From Vibrio splendidus (lineage in GTDB: Bacteria > Pseudomonadota > Gammaproteobacteria > Enterobacterales > Vibrionaceae): a stretch of 64,000 bases of DNA. The position numbers were made by a program, and so were the translations under genes. Within the stretch, counting starts at the first letter, position 1; each line of letters begins with the position of its first letter. The DNA is taken from the NCBI RefSeq assembly GCF_002873455.1, contig NZ_MCUN01000051.1:57576-121575 (forward strand). The letters run 5' to 3'. Positions 52,360 to 61,234 of this stretch are shown piece after piece. Under the pieces are notes generated by a model. That model searched no databases. It saw only the letters and a list, made by a program, of their open reading frames with translations, and was not told where the DNA came from.

Positions 52360-55167
52360 ATGCAAATCCCTACTCTTTACCTAAAAGGTACGTTCAATGG
52401 CTGGGGGTTAGACACCCCATTTTTCAAAGAGCAAGACGGCTCCTACAGAGCAAACCTATGCTTATCTACCGACCTTTATCGCTTCAAAATTTCGGATTTA
52501 GATGGCACCAAGCAATGGACGCTTTCAGGGCATGAAAGCGAAGCCACGATCTGCGAATTGGAACAAGCATTGCCGCTTATCAACACACAAGGTATTGGCA
52601 ATGATCTACTGATCTCACCTACTGTCGCTGGTCAATACTCCTTGAAGGTTCAATTCAGCTCTTCGACGCCAACGATCACCGTAACCAAAGGGGAATACAA
52701 TGATCTATCAACACCTCAACGAGAGCCTGTTAACACACGTCTGATAGATATAGAGGGAGCGCTACCTAGCTGGCAACACCCTGATTTTGCAATGCCACAT
52801 GACCAACTGTACCAAGAGCTCACCATCTCAGAGACACAGTCATTTCCGTTTGTGTTCGGGGATAATGTCGATGGTTACTATCATGGAGCAACCTATAGCT
52901 ATGTAAACGGTGGTAAATATCGTCACCACCAAGGTTGGATACTGGGAACCTTCGCCAGCTATACCAATGGCAAATTCAATAATAAGTTAGAGGCTGAGCG
53001 TGCCAGCCTGACGCCTTATGGTATTGAACATCATTATGAGAATAGTCGAGAGTCCCTGAGCCTGATTCAAGGTTCCAGACTCGTATCGCTTACTGTGTCG
53101 TCAAACAAACCGAGCGCTTTAAGCCTAATTCCAGAACTCAACGTACCGACGACTCACTCTAAAGTTCACATTTCAGACTCAAATATCGTCATAGAACTCA
53201 ACCCTCAAGTTTGCCCAGACGGCTGCCCAAGGTTTGTCGCAATCGCGAGCAACCATGCAGTACATGCGCGAGAGATATCGCTAGACGCTCACCCTGAACT
53301 TCGCGATCTAGTTCAGCTCTCAGAGAGCAACGCAAAACTAATGCTCACGACGTCAGATAAACAAACTGAACTCGTCGTCTACCTCGGCTTTGCTGAAACT
53401 CTTGAAACCGCTAGCTCATTGGTTAATCAAGCTGTAACAAATAACGAACACGTTCTTCACCAACAGCGGATTTATGAGTTCTTAACCCATAATTATTTGT
53501 GGACCAACGACCTTGAATACAACCGAGCGGTTATGTGGTCGCGCCTTGCAAGCCGAACCTTTGTGAGTCATGAGTTCGGCACGGGCATATGGGCTGGATT
53601 ACCTTGGTTCAAGGACTGTTGGGGCCGCGACACCTTTATCGCCTTGTCGGGCACAAGCTTGGTTAATGGGCTGTTTAGTGAAGCAAAAGAGATCATTGAA
53701 AACTTTGCGTCCATGCAGATGCTCGACGAAAATTCCGCGAATTACGGACGAATCCCGAATCGAGTGACGAGTAAAACGAACATCATTTATAACACCACCG
53801 ATGGTACTCCTTGGATGATTCGTGAAGCCCTTGAGTACATCAACTACTCTGGCGATGTGGCGTTCGCTAAGGCCATTTATCCCACTCTCAAGCGTTTCAT
53901 CACGGGTGTCGAAAAACACTACTTGAATAATGATGGCTTGAATGAAGGTAGCTTGAATGAAGATAGCCTGATGGCACATCGCCACCCTGATACGTGGATG
54001 GATGCAAAAATTGATGGGATGACACCTTGGTCTCCTCGCGGTCCTAAAGCCAATGACATCCAAGCTTTGTGGTTTGAAAGCTTAAACTGCGCTATTCAAC
54101 TCGCTATTCTGGTCGGTGACTCTGAATCAGAAAAGAGCTGGACAATCCAAGCAGAAAAAGTGAAAGAGAATTTCGCCACCAAGTTTTGGGATGATAAAAA
54201 CCATCGCCTAGCCGATCATTTATCACAAGGTGATGTGCCTGATTATAGCGTGCGCCCGAATCAGTTGATGACGATTTCAATTCCTCAGAAAAGTCAGCTT
54301 AATCAGAATGAAAGAGAGCAATACATCGTCAAGAACGCGGTAGAAACGCTATTGTTCCCATGGGGGATCTGCTCGTTACAACAAGAGCATGTCGATTTTC
54401 ACCCTTATCACGATAATCAAGCCATGTACCATAAAGACGCGGCTTATCACAACGGGACGATCTGGGGGTGGAATGCGGGCTTTACCATTACTGCGCTCAA
54501 CAAGTTTAAGCAGCAAGATCTCAGTTACCAGCTATCCAAAAACTTGGCAAAACAGATCCTTACACAAGGCTGTAGAGGGACAATGAGTGAAAATTTGGAT
54601 GCTTTCCAAGAAGGTGACCGCGACCTTGTAGAATCAGGCACATTCGCTCAAGCTTGGTCTGTTTCCGAATATGCTCGTAACGCGCAACAGGACTATTTGG
54701 GATACTGCCCACGCTTATTAGATAAAGAGATACACCTAACACCAAATTTTCCAAGTTGTTGGAGTGAATTAGTGGCTTCGCTGCCTTTTGGCCAAGGAAA
54801 CCAGCTACGGCTGTCATTTGAATCTGAATGTGGTATTTCTCGCTACAAGATTCAGTCAAATCTTGAAGATACGGTAAGTTCCGAAATCTCATTGGTGCTT
54901 ACGCTAGACATCAACCATGAGTCTGTTGCCGTAATCTCGACACCATTAACACAATCGTTAGAAATCATGACCGACAGTCACCAACAACAGGTCACGATTA
55001 ACGACAAACAAGTGCAGTTTGAGATTCAGCCAAAGCCAAATAACGCCATCTTACGCGATTTACAATTTGCCAAGCCCGACTTTGCAAGGCAACACAACAG
55101 CTTGATTAGCAATGACTACTTGTTGAATAAACGCAATAAGCAAAAATTATCGGCTGCCAAGGACTAA
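52360..55167 (+). CDS. GH133-like amylo-alpha-1,6-glucosidase (glycogen debranching)
   Basis: A 935-residue protein without a signal peptide. ATG 52360 was chosen because the malE terminator occupies the longer frame and GGAAA lies upstream. An N-terminal carbohydrate-binding-like module (about residues 1-110, LYLKGTFNGWGLDTPFFKE) is similar to the C-terminal module of the pullulanase here. A beta-rich domain follows, then an (alpha/alpha)6 GDE-type catalytic domain (about 370-800) with GLPWFKDCWGRDTFIALSG near residue 420, GRIPNR and DTWMDAK. The family removes single alpha-1,6-linked glucose stubs. It is downstream of malE, separated by a terminator, and may be reached by read-through. Confidence 0.88.
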   Translation: MQIPTLYLKGTFNGWGLDTPFFKEQDGSYRANLCLSTDLYRFKISDLDGTKQWTLSGHESEATICELEQALPLINTQGIGNDLLISPTVAGQYSLKVQFSSSTPTITVTKGEYNDLSTPQREPVNTRLIDIEGALPSWQHPDFAMPHDQLYQELTISETQSFPFVFGDNVDGYYHGATYSYVNGGKYRHHQGWILGTFASYTNGKFNNKLEAERASLTPYGIEHHYENSRESLSLIQGSRLVSLTVSSNKPSALSLIPELNVPTTHSKVHISDSNIVIELNPQVCPDGCPRFVAIASNHAVHAREISLDAHPELRDLVQLSESNAKLMLTTSDKQTELVVYLGFAETLETASSLVNQAVTNNEHVLHQQRIYEFLTHNYLWTNDLEYNRAVMWSRLASRTFVSHEFGTGIWAGLPWFKDCWGRDTFIALSGTSLVNGLFSEAKEIIENFASMQMLDENSANYGRIPNRVTSKTNIIYNTTDGTPWMIREALEYINYSGDVAFAKAIYPTLKRFITGVEKHYLNNDGLNEGSLNEDSLMAHRHPDTWMDAKIDGMTPWSPRGPKANDIQALWFESLNCAIQLAILVGDSESEKSWTIQAEKVKENFATKFWDDKNHRLADHLSQGDVPDYSVRPNQLMTISIPQKSQLNQNEREQYIVKNAVETLLFPWGICSLQQEHVDFHPYHDNQAMYHKDAAYHNGTIWGWNAGFTITALNKFKQQDLSYQLSKNLAKQILTQGCRGTMSENLDAFQEGDRDLVESGTFAQAWSVSEYARNAQQDYLGYCPRLLDKEIHLTPNFPSCWSELVASLPFGQGNQLRLSFESECGISRYKIQSNLEDTVSSEISLVLTLDINHESVAVISTPLTQSLEIMTDSHQQQVTINDKQVQFEIQPKPNNAILRDLQFAKPDFARQHNSLISNDYLLNKRNKQKLSAAKD

Positions 55168-55236
55168 CTTCCCTGATATTAAACCTATCGCTTTATAGAC
55201 GTATAAAATGATACAGCTATAAAGCGATAAAAAAAC

Positions 55237-55288
55237 AGGCCTAATACACCGATTACGAGAAAAAGAGCGGAGTTAGGCCTTTTTTTAT
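55237..55288. terminator. bidirectional terminator after the GH133-like gene
   Basis: AGGCCTAA and TTAGGCCT form a perfect 8-bp stem around a 28-base loop, with seven T on the plus strand and a run of A before the stem. Confidence 0.82.
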
Positions 55289-56112
55289 TATCTAAAAACA
55301 AAGTCGATAAAATCAGGGAATCGCAACGACCAAGCCAGTTCATTGTGTTTATGGCCTCGCCCTTCTTGATAAAACAGCGTCACGTTCGGCTTTTGAGCGA
55401 GCAACGTATTCATCTCCCTTGAACCACTCAGATAAACGTCAGCAAAATCTACGCATGTCTCTTCACGAGCTTCATTCGTTCCTATATCCATATATATTTT
55501 CGTTGGATACTGAAAATCAAACTCTTTCATATATTCGAAGTATGAGGATTTATTAAACCAAAAAGCCGGAGAGAAAATTCCAAGCACGCCAAAGGTATTG
55601 TGGTACAGTGAGCCACCATATAAACTAATTAGTCCGCCCATGGAACTGCCAGCAAGGTACGTAAACTCTCGGTTCGGCTTTGTTCTGTATGTTTGGTCTA
55701 TATAAGGCTTCAATATGTGACAGATAAACGCCATATACTCATCCCCTTCACCACCAAATTTAAGTAGTTCATCACCAACACCCAACTCTTTTATCTCTTG
55801 ATTTGCGCGCCAAGGCGAATACTCATTATAACGCTCCATGCCATCAAGCTCATGACTGCTGTCGATTGCGACAACAATTACCCCTGATAACTTACCGCTC
55901 CTTTGCATCTCATCAAGTGTCGTTTGTGCATCCCAACACATCCCATACGTCGCTGTAGACTTCTCAAAGACATTCTGCCCATCATGCATGTATAAGACAG
56001 GATAAGCGTGCTCTGCTTGGTGATACCCCGCAGGAAGGTAAATGCGGAGCGTTCGAGTTCGATTCAACTGTGGAATAAAGAACTCATCGATAATAATCAA
56101 TTCAGATTGCAT
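55288..56112 (-). CDS. esterase D/IroE-like alpha/beta hydrolase
   Basis: A 274-residue protein of the putative esterase family (PF00756-like), without a signal peptide. The nucleophile elbow is AGSSMGGLISLYG (Ser near residue 150), preceded by the family's VLYMHDGQNVF motif; RGHKHNELAW supplies the catalytic His near the end. The start MQSELIIIDEFFIPQLNRTRTLRIYLP is the usual first beta pair. Relatives cleave esters of enterobactin, S-formylglutathione or sugar acyl groups. Inside an alpha-glucan island it may remove acyl groups from sugars, but this is contextual only. It lies downstream of malM on the same strand, with a terminator between. Confidence 0.85.
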   Translation of the reverse strand: MQSELIIIDEFFIPQLNRTRTLRIYLPAGYHQAEHAYPVLYMHDGQNVFEKSTATYGMCWDAQTTLDEMQRSGKLSGVIVVAIDSSHELDGMERYNEYSPWRANQEIKELGVGDELLKFGGEGDEYMAFICHILKPYIDQTYRTKPNREFTYLAGSSMGGLISLYGGSLYHNTFGVLGIFSPAFWFNKSSYFEYMKEFDFQYPTKIYMDIGTNEAREETCVDFADVYLSGSREMNTLLAQKPNVTLFYQEGRGHKHNELAWSLRFPDFIDFVFR

Positions 56113-56155
56113 TACGACCTCTAGACTTGAAGCGTCTATAAATTCAGATATAAAA

Positions 56156-56176
56156 AACGCCCCTTTAAAGGAGCGT
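56156..56176 (-). terminator. malM terminator
   Basis: On the minus strand AACGCTCCTTT and AAGGGGCGTT pair with one mismatch, followed by TTTTTT. Confidence 0.82.
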
Positions 56177-56279
56177 TCTGTCTTTATCTTTATCTAAGCG
56201 ACTAAGATACTGGACTGCTAAACCATTCAGCCTACTAATCTATTAAGTTAGTAGGTCAATAAGCGAACTAACTAACAAG

Positions 56280-57173
56280 CTATTTTGCGTTGACGGCTCG
56301 AACAAAAGCTTCTTGTGCACCTTCAACATTAAGCGCCTTCGCTTCATCTAACAAACCTAAAGCTTTCGGTATGTCACCTGACTTCACCGCATTTTGTATA
56401 GCAGACAAATAGAAGTCTTTTGTCTCTTGCTGCACACGTATCTGTGTGTCTGCTTTATTCGTTGCTACTGCCGTCGCCGTTACAGCTGTAGTCGTTGCCA
56501 AAGCAGCAGCAGGAGTCGCGACTGGCGCTACGGCAGGTTTAGCACGGTAAGGGCGAAGTTTTAATGTTTCGATTTCTAACTCTAAACGACCACCTAGTTG
56601 ATTCGTGTATACCGGATCGGTGACCATAGGCATCACTTCACCAAATTCTTTCGCTCGCACCTTTGCTGGGTGATCAACTTTCACCTTATTACCAAGCTCA
56701 TCTGCTGGCGTGTAAATAACAATATAAGGTGTTTTGCTCGCATCAACACGCAAGCGTTCAATGTAACTCGTGCGAGTAAAAGCGTCGGATGCTTGAACTT
56801 TAAAGTCTTCAAACTTCAATGTTTGCACTGGCTTAAAGTTTTCATCTAGAAGCATGGCTTCTGGAGCAAAAACTGAATCATCGATCATCAAGCTCGATAG
56901 CTTAACGACCATTTCCCCTGAGCGTTCGCTGAACTTGAACGCTGCAAAGTGGCTATTGCCTGTTGTAAATGTACCGACAGGTGATCCCAAATCGATATCA
57001 AACTTTAAACCTTCATTATCATTCAATTGTGCGTATGGGAACTGCGAAAAATCGCTGCAGCATACTTCTGCATTGGTAGGTGCATCGAGTTTAGTTTGAA
57101 CCTGAGCATCGGAAGCACAACCGCTTAGCAAGGCACCTAGTACCACGGCTAACATAGAGCTTTTATTTGTCAT
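56280..57173 (-). CDS. malM: maltose operon periplasmic lipoprotein
   Basis: A 297-residue protein. ATG 57173 was chosen because GAGAG lies upstream and the protein then begins with a lipoprotein signal, MTNKSSMLAVVLGALLSGC (lipobox LLSGC). The MalM family core is visible (CCSDFSQFPYAQLNDNEG, FAAFKFSERSGEMVVKLSS-like stretch and a VYTNQLGG motif). An Ala/Val/Thr-rich linker (about residues 205-240) leads to a short helical end with TPR-like sequence. E. coli MalM is a periplasmic protein of unclear function encoded after lamB, and the same order holds here: lamB then malM on the minus strand, 78 bases apart. Confidence 0.92.
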   Translation of the reverse strand: MTNKSSMLAVVLGALLSGCASDAQVQTKLDAPTNAEVCCSDFSQFPYAQLNDNEGLKFDIDLGSPVGTFTTGNSHFAAFKFSERSGEMVVKLSSLMIDDSVFAPEAMLLDENFKPVQTLKFEDFKVQASDAFTRTSYIERLRVDASKTPYIVIYTPADELGNKVKVDHPAKVRAKEFGEVMPMVTDPVYTNQLGGRLELEIETLKLRPYRAKPAVAPVATPAAALATTTAVTATAVATNKADTQIRVQQETKDFYLSAIQNAVKSGDIPKALGLLDEAKALNVEGAQEAFVRAVNAK

Positions 57174-57216
57174 TGTAATCTCTCTCACTATTGGTTGTTG
57201 TTGGGGGAAACAGAAA

Positions 57217-57237
57217 AAGGCAGCCAATGGCTGCCTT
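57217..57237 (-). terminator. hairpin between lamB and malM
   Basis: A perfect 9-bp stem, AAGGCAGCC and GGCTGCCTT, surrounds AAT; on the minus strand TTTTTCTGTTT follows. It probably lowers malM expression relative to lamB through partial termination. Confidence 0.85.
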
Positions 57238-57251
57238 ATACTTTAAACGGT

Positions 57252-58658
57252 TTAGAACCAAATTTCAGTGTGTACACCGAATACAAATTCATCATCGCCG
57301 TCATTGATGCCGATAATACCTGCACTTGCTTCATCATCAGCTTTAATGTAACTGATGTAAGGCTTAACTTGAGGACGACCAAAGTAGTCAGAGTTTGCTG
57401 TAAATGCCGTTGCAATTTCAAGGTTCATGATATTACTTTCTACAGCATCGCCAGTACGACCACCAAAGTAGCCTTCATCGCCTTCTTCATGTCCGTATGA
57501 AACCGTTGCTTCCAAACGAACGTTGTCGTTCAGTTTGTAAGAAGGACGAGCAGCAACCATGTAACGAGTCAAACCGTCAGCACCAAACAATTCGTCAAGA
57601 GCTGTAAAGTACACTGCTTCCGTGCCTAGTTGCCATCTTTCAGAGATGTTAAGCACACCGTAAGAAGTCAAGAATAGTGATTCTTCTTTATCGCCGCCAC
57701 CAGACCAACCACCGAAGTTAACGCCACGGTTTTTCATTACGCCAGAGCCGTAAGCAATTACGTTTTGAGTCCAACCGTCTAGGCCATAGTAACTTGTATT
57801 AAGCGTTACAGCTGCACCGATACCGTCTTCATTCTCACCGCCACTGATGTTTTTCTGACCATATTTAAAGTCAAAGTCTAGGCTACCGATACCCGCATCC
57901 ACACCGTAGTAGTACAAGTCAATAGAAGAGAGTGTCTCTCTTTCTTTTGCACCATTTTTATTCACTTTACATTTACTAGGATCTGTCGATGTAGTGCCAT
58001 CATCTTGTTTACAGTCAATCGCGTAAGAATCTGCAGAACCTGCATCAGGATCAGCCATCACGTATGCGATACCAGCAGTATGTCCTGCAAGCTTAGTTTG
58101 AATACCGGCACCAATACCAGATGATTGTTTCCAGAACTCACCAGATAAAAGACCTGCTGCACGGTTTAAGTAACGTTGACCACCCCAAATAGAAGTGTCT
58201 TCACCTAAAATACCGCCGAGCTCAACGAAAGCTTCTTTTACTTCGAATTGAGAATCATCATTCTTCTTTTGTCCGCCTTCAGAAGAATAAGCGTATGAGT
58301 TGCCATTACCATATTCAGTACGAAGAACGTAATCCGCCCACACACCATTTTGGTACTCAGAGTGCTTCTTAATTACAAATTCAACTTGGTTAGTACTCTT
58401 ACCGTGAGTACCCGCTGTTTTGTAATCTGGCTTACCGAATTCAGTGTCTACTGTTTTGCCATCTACAACACGAACGTTAGAAGACATGTAACCGTGCACT
58501 TCCCAGCCGTCAGTGATAACGTCAGTAGGGTTTTTCACCTCTACTTCCATTGAAGAGTCACCACTTGTTACATCAAGTGCAACGTCATTTTCTGCGAACG
58601 CTGAACCAGCGACGAGTGCAGAAGCCACTGCAGCAGCAATCAAACTTACTTTTTTCAT
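57252..58658 (-). CDS. lamB: maltoporin (LamB family)
   Basis: A 468-residue outer-membrane sugar porin. ATG 58658 was chosen because AATGGAG lies upstream and the signal peptide MKKVSLIAAAVASALVAGSAFA then starts the protein. The mature chain is Gly- and aromatic-rich with alternating strands, contains WGGQRYLNR, typical of maltoporins, and ends in WF, the outer-membrane insertion signal. The length is slightly above E. coli LamB (446). It allows maltodextrins through the outer membrane by facilitated diffusion. It is first in lamB-malM and divergent from glgX, with several MalT-box-like sequences upstream. Confidence 0.93.
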   Translation of the reverse strand: MKKVSLIAAAVASALVAGSAFAENDVALDVTSGDSSMEVEVKNPTDVITDGWEVHGYMSSNVRVVDGKTVDTEFGKPDYKTAGTHGKSTNQVEFVIKKHSEYQNGVWADYVLRTEYGNGNSYAYSSEGGQKKNDDSQFEVKEAFVELGGILGEDTSIWGGQRYLNRAAGLLSGEFWKQSSGIGAGIQTKLAGHTAGIAYVMADPDAGSADSYAIDCKQDDGTTSTDPSKCKVNKNGAKERETLSSIDLYYYGVDAGIGSLDFDFKYGQKNISGGENEDGIGAAVTLNTSYYGLDGWTQNVIAYGSGVMKNRGVNFGGWSGGGDKEESLFLTSYGVLNISERWQLGTEAVYFTALDELFGADGLTRYMVAARPSYKLNDNVRLEATVSYGHEEGDEGYFGGRTGDAVESNIMNLEIATAFTANSDYFGRPQVKPYISYIKADDEASAGIIGINDGDDEFVFGVHTEIWF

Positions 58659-59092
58659 TCTTAACTCCATTAAGGACGATTTATTTTTAGGTTTTATATT
58701 TTTGCTCTCTTGCGACAACCAAAGGCAGTAATGGTAGACGTAAGATAGAGAGGTTTAGGGTTTCCCCTGATTCGTTTCAACGGAGCCAATATTAAGAGGG
58801 GGTGACAAGTTTGACTTCCTCCGCCCTGAACTAAATTAAGGGGGATGAGAAGGTAGTAGAAACTATACAGAACGGTGTTTACAGGAGTTAGATCACTTAA
58901 TCTAGGAGGAGTAGACAGCACACAGATCTAATTATTCACCTTAAGTGAGATCTACTTCAAATATATAATTTGAACCTAATCGGTAAATTATTTTTTTAAC
59001 AATAATTAATCTGTGAAGTTGCTTGACCTTATTGTGACAAAGCTTTTTACTTATAGCTCACTGATGTTGATAAACGAACAAGAAATCAAGCA
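58659..59092. promoter_or_regulatory. lamB-glgX divergent control region with MalT-box-like motifs
   Basis: No gene was seen in this 434-bp spacer. MalT-type cores: GGGGATGAGA (58841-58850, plus, 9 of 10 to consensus), GGAGGA (58817-58822, minus) and GGAGGA (58905-58910, plus). A 7-bp inverted repeat, TTCAAAT and ATTTGAA (58956-58974), lies nearer glgX. TTGACC at 59023-59028 is a possible -35 box for glgX. Confidence 0.6.
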
Positions 59093-61066
59093 ATGACTAG
59101 AACGCTCGCTCGCCCTTATCCACTAGGCGCAAAGCTAGGTAACACTGGCTGTAACTTCTCTATTTATTCTCCTGACTGTAAATCCCTTTCCCTCGCGCTC
59201 TTTGACGAGAACGATGAGTTCACCACTTATGAATTGGAAAATGAATACGCTGATATTCGATATGTGTTTATCGACGGTATAAAAGCTGGGCAAAAATACG
59301 GCTTCATTGCAGAAACTGACAATGGCCCTATCCTACTTTCCGACCCCTACGCTAAAGCAATCAGCGAACCGCTCGATTACGTCACGCCGTATACCAATGA
59401 AAAAAGCTTTTCGATGGCGAAATGTGTTGTTATTGATGACACTTTCGACTGGCAAGATGTAGACAAGCCGCGTATTAGCCGAGAAGAGACCGTTCTTTTC
59501 GAAACCCATGTAAAAGGCCTATCTAAGCTTCACCCTGAAGTCGCGCCCCATACTAAAGGCCGTTACTTAGGGTTAGTTAGCCCTGAAATGCTCGCGTTCT
59601 ACAAACAGCAAAATATCAACTCTCTGCAGCTTTTACCTATTGCCGCATGCATGCATGAGCCACACCTATTAGACATGGGCAAAGTGAACTATTGGGGTTA
59701 CAACCCATACTTGTTTATGGTGCCTGATCCACGCTACGCCGAAAAGGACGCCGTGAATGAGCTCAAAACTGCGATTCGCGAACTGCACCGTAATGGCATC
59801 GAGGTCATTCTAGACGTCGTGTACAACCACACAGCAGAAGGCGGTGAAGGTGGAACTACCTTCAACCTAAAAGCACTGGATAGTCGCTACTACATTAAAC
59901 ATGGTTGTCATTATGCGAACTTTACTGGTTGCGGTAATACGGTCGACCTAACCCACCAGCCAGCACTCAACTTAGTGATGGATACGCTTCGCTATTGGGT
60001 TAATGAGTTTAAAGTTGATGGCTTCCGCTTTGATTTAGCAGCAACGCTAGGCCGTGAAGGCGATAATTACAATCCTGAGGCCGCTTTTTTCAAAGCCGTT
60101 GCTCAAGATCCTGTACTTAAAGAAACTAAGTTAATTGCAGAACCTTGGGACATCGGCCCGAATGGCTACCAAGTCGGTAATTTTCCGTTAGGTTGGAATG
60201 AGTGTAACGACAAGCTCAGAGACATTACACGCAGCTTCTGGCGCGGTGATCAAGGCTATCTGAAAGAGTTTGCAACTCGCTTGATGGGATCGCGTGACAT
60301 CTACAGTGCTGCTCATTGGCCGTACAAATTGACCGTCAACTACATCACTTATCACGATGGCTTCACCATGCAGGACCTTGTTTCTTACAAGCATAAGCAC
60401 AACGAAGAGAATGGTGAGAACAATCGCGATGGGCACGGTGACAATCGCTCTGAAAACTATGGCGTTGAAGGCGAAACCGAAAACCTGTTGGTTGTTGCGA
60501 CGCGTGAGAAACAGAAACGTAACTTCATGGCGAGTCTATTGTTTGCCTTTGGTATTCCACATATTCTGACCAGTGATGTGTTGTCTCATACTCAAAAAGG
60601 CAACAACAACGCTTACTGTCAAGACAGTGTAACCAGCTGGATTAACTGGGAAGATTCTGAGCGAAAGACCTATTTCAAAACTTGGTTAGCTGAAATGATC
60701 TCCGCGCGTCAGCAATACATGGTGCCTTTTATTAAGGCGTTCAGTGGAGAAAAGCGCAATTCTAACCGCATCTTCTGGAGCCGTGTCGATGGCACACTCA
60801 TGGAGCATGATGACTGGAACCGTTTAAGCTCTGTTGCGCTGCACTTAGGTATTGGTAAAGACGGTGACGAATTGATTTACCTGATAAACCAAACCAACGC
60901 ACCCGCTCGCTTTTCATTACCAACGGATCGCGACCAAAACTGGGTCACCATTTGTGATACCAACTTGCGAAATGTAAAACCAGGTCATGCGGAAGGTGAG
61001 ATGTTGTTATCGCCGACTTCAATGGCAATTTTGCATTATGCGCCAGAAAAGGCTAAGTCAGACTAA
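59093..61066 (+). CDS. glgX: glycogen debranching enzyme GlgX
   Basis: A 657-residue cytoplasmic GH13 isoamylase-type enzyme that hydrolyses alpha-1,6 branches of limit dextrins left by phosphorylase. An N-terminal CBM48 domain (about residues 1-110, PYPLGAKLGNTGCNFSIYSP) is followed by the barrel with ILDVVYNHTAEG, VDGFRFDLAATLGRE (nucleophile near residue 315), LIAEPWDIG (acid Glu near 349) and TYHDGFTMQDLVSY (Asp near 422). The length matches E. coli GlgX (657). It is divergent from lamB instead of being in a glg operon, so maltose-regulon control is likely. The 3' end has its own terminator. Confidence 0.95.
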   Translation: MTRTLARPYPLGAKLGNTGCNFSIYSPDCKSLSLALFDENDEFTTYELENEYADIRYVFIDGIKAGQKYGFIAETDNGPILLSDPYAKAISEPLDYVTPYTNEKSFSMAKCVVIDDTFDWQDVDKPRISREETVLFETHVKGLSKLHPEVAPHTKGRYLGLVSPEMLAFYKQQNINSLQLLPIAACMHEPHLLDMGKVNYWGYNPYLFMVPDPRYAEKDAVNELKTAIRELHRNGIEVILDVVYNHTAEGGEGGTTFNLKALDSRYYIKHGCHYANFTGCGNTVDLTHQPALNLVMDTLRYWVNEFKVDGFRFDLAATLGREGDNYNPEAAFFKAVAQDPVLKETKLIAEPWDIGPNGYQVGNFPLGWNECNDKLRDITRSFWRGDQGYLKEFATRLMGSRDIYSAAHWPYKLTVNYITYHDGFTMQDLVSYKHKHNEENGENNRDGHGDNRSENYGVEGETENLLVVATREKQKRNFMASLLFAFGIPHILTSDVLSHTQKGNNNAYCQDSVTSWINWEDSERKTYFKTWLAEMISARQQYMVPFIKAFSGEKRNSNRIFWSRVDGTLMEHDDWNRLSSVALHLGIGKDGDELIYLINQTNAPARFSLPTDRDQNWVTICDTNLRNVKPGHAEGEMLLSPTSMAILHYAPEKAKSD

Positions 61067-61087
61067 TAAAACGCCAAAAACCATAAG

Positions 61088-61116
61088 AGCCAGCTATGTT
61101 TATAACTGGCTTTTTT
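61088..61116 (+). terminator. glgX terminator
   Basis: AGCCAG and CTGGCT, with an inner TAT/ATA pair, are followed by six T. Confidence 0.85.
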
Positions 61117-61234
61117 GTTAGCTGAATATCGCATAAATCATTCTTTTATATGGAATCATTTGCATTGATGTGATTACGAAAACTGTTTAGTATGGCCGTA
61201 CTATAAAAATGAATCTATAACGTCTTTGGATATC

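Noticed and set aside
57236..57500. Overlapping frames opposite the maltoporin gene
   Set aside because: They are shadows of the lamB coding frame with no ribosome binding site or domain.
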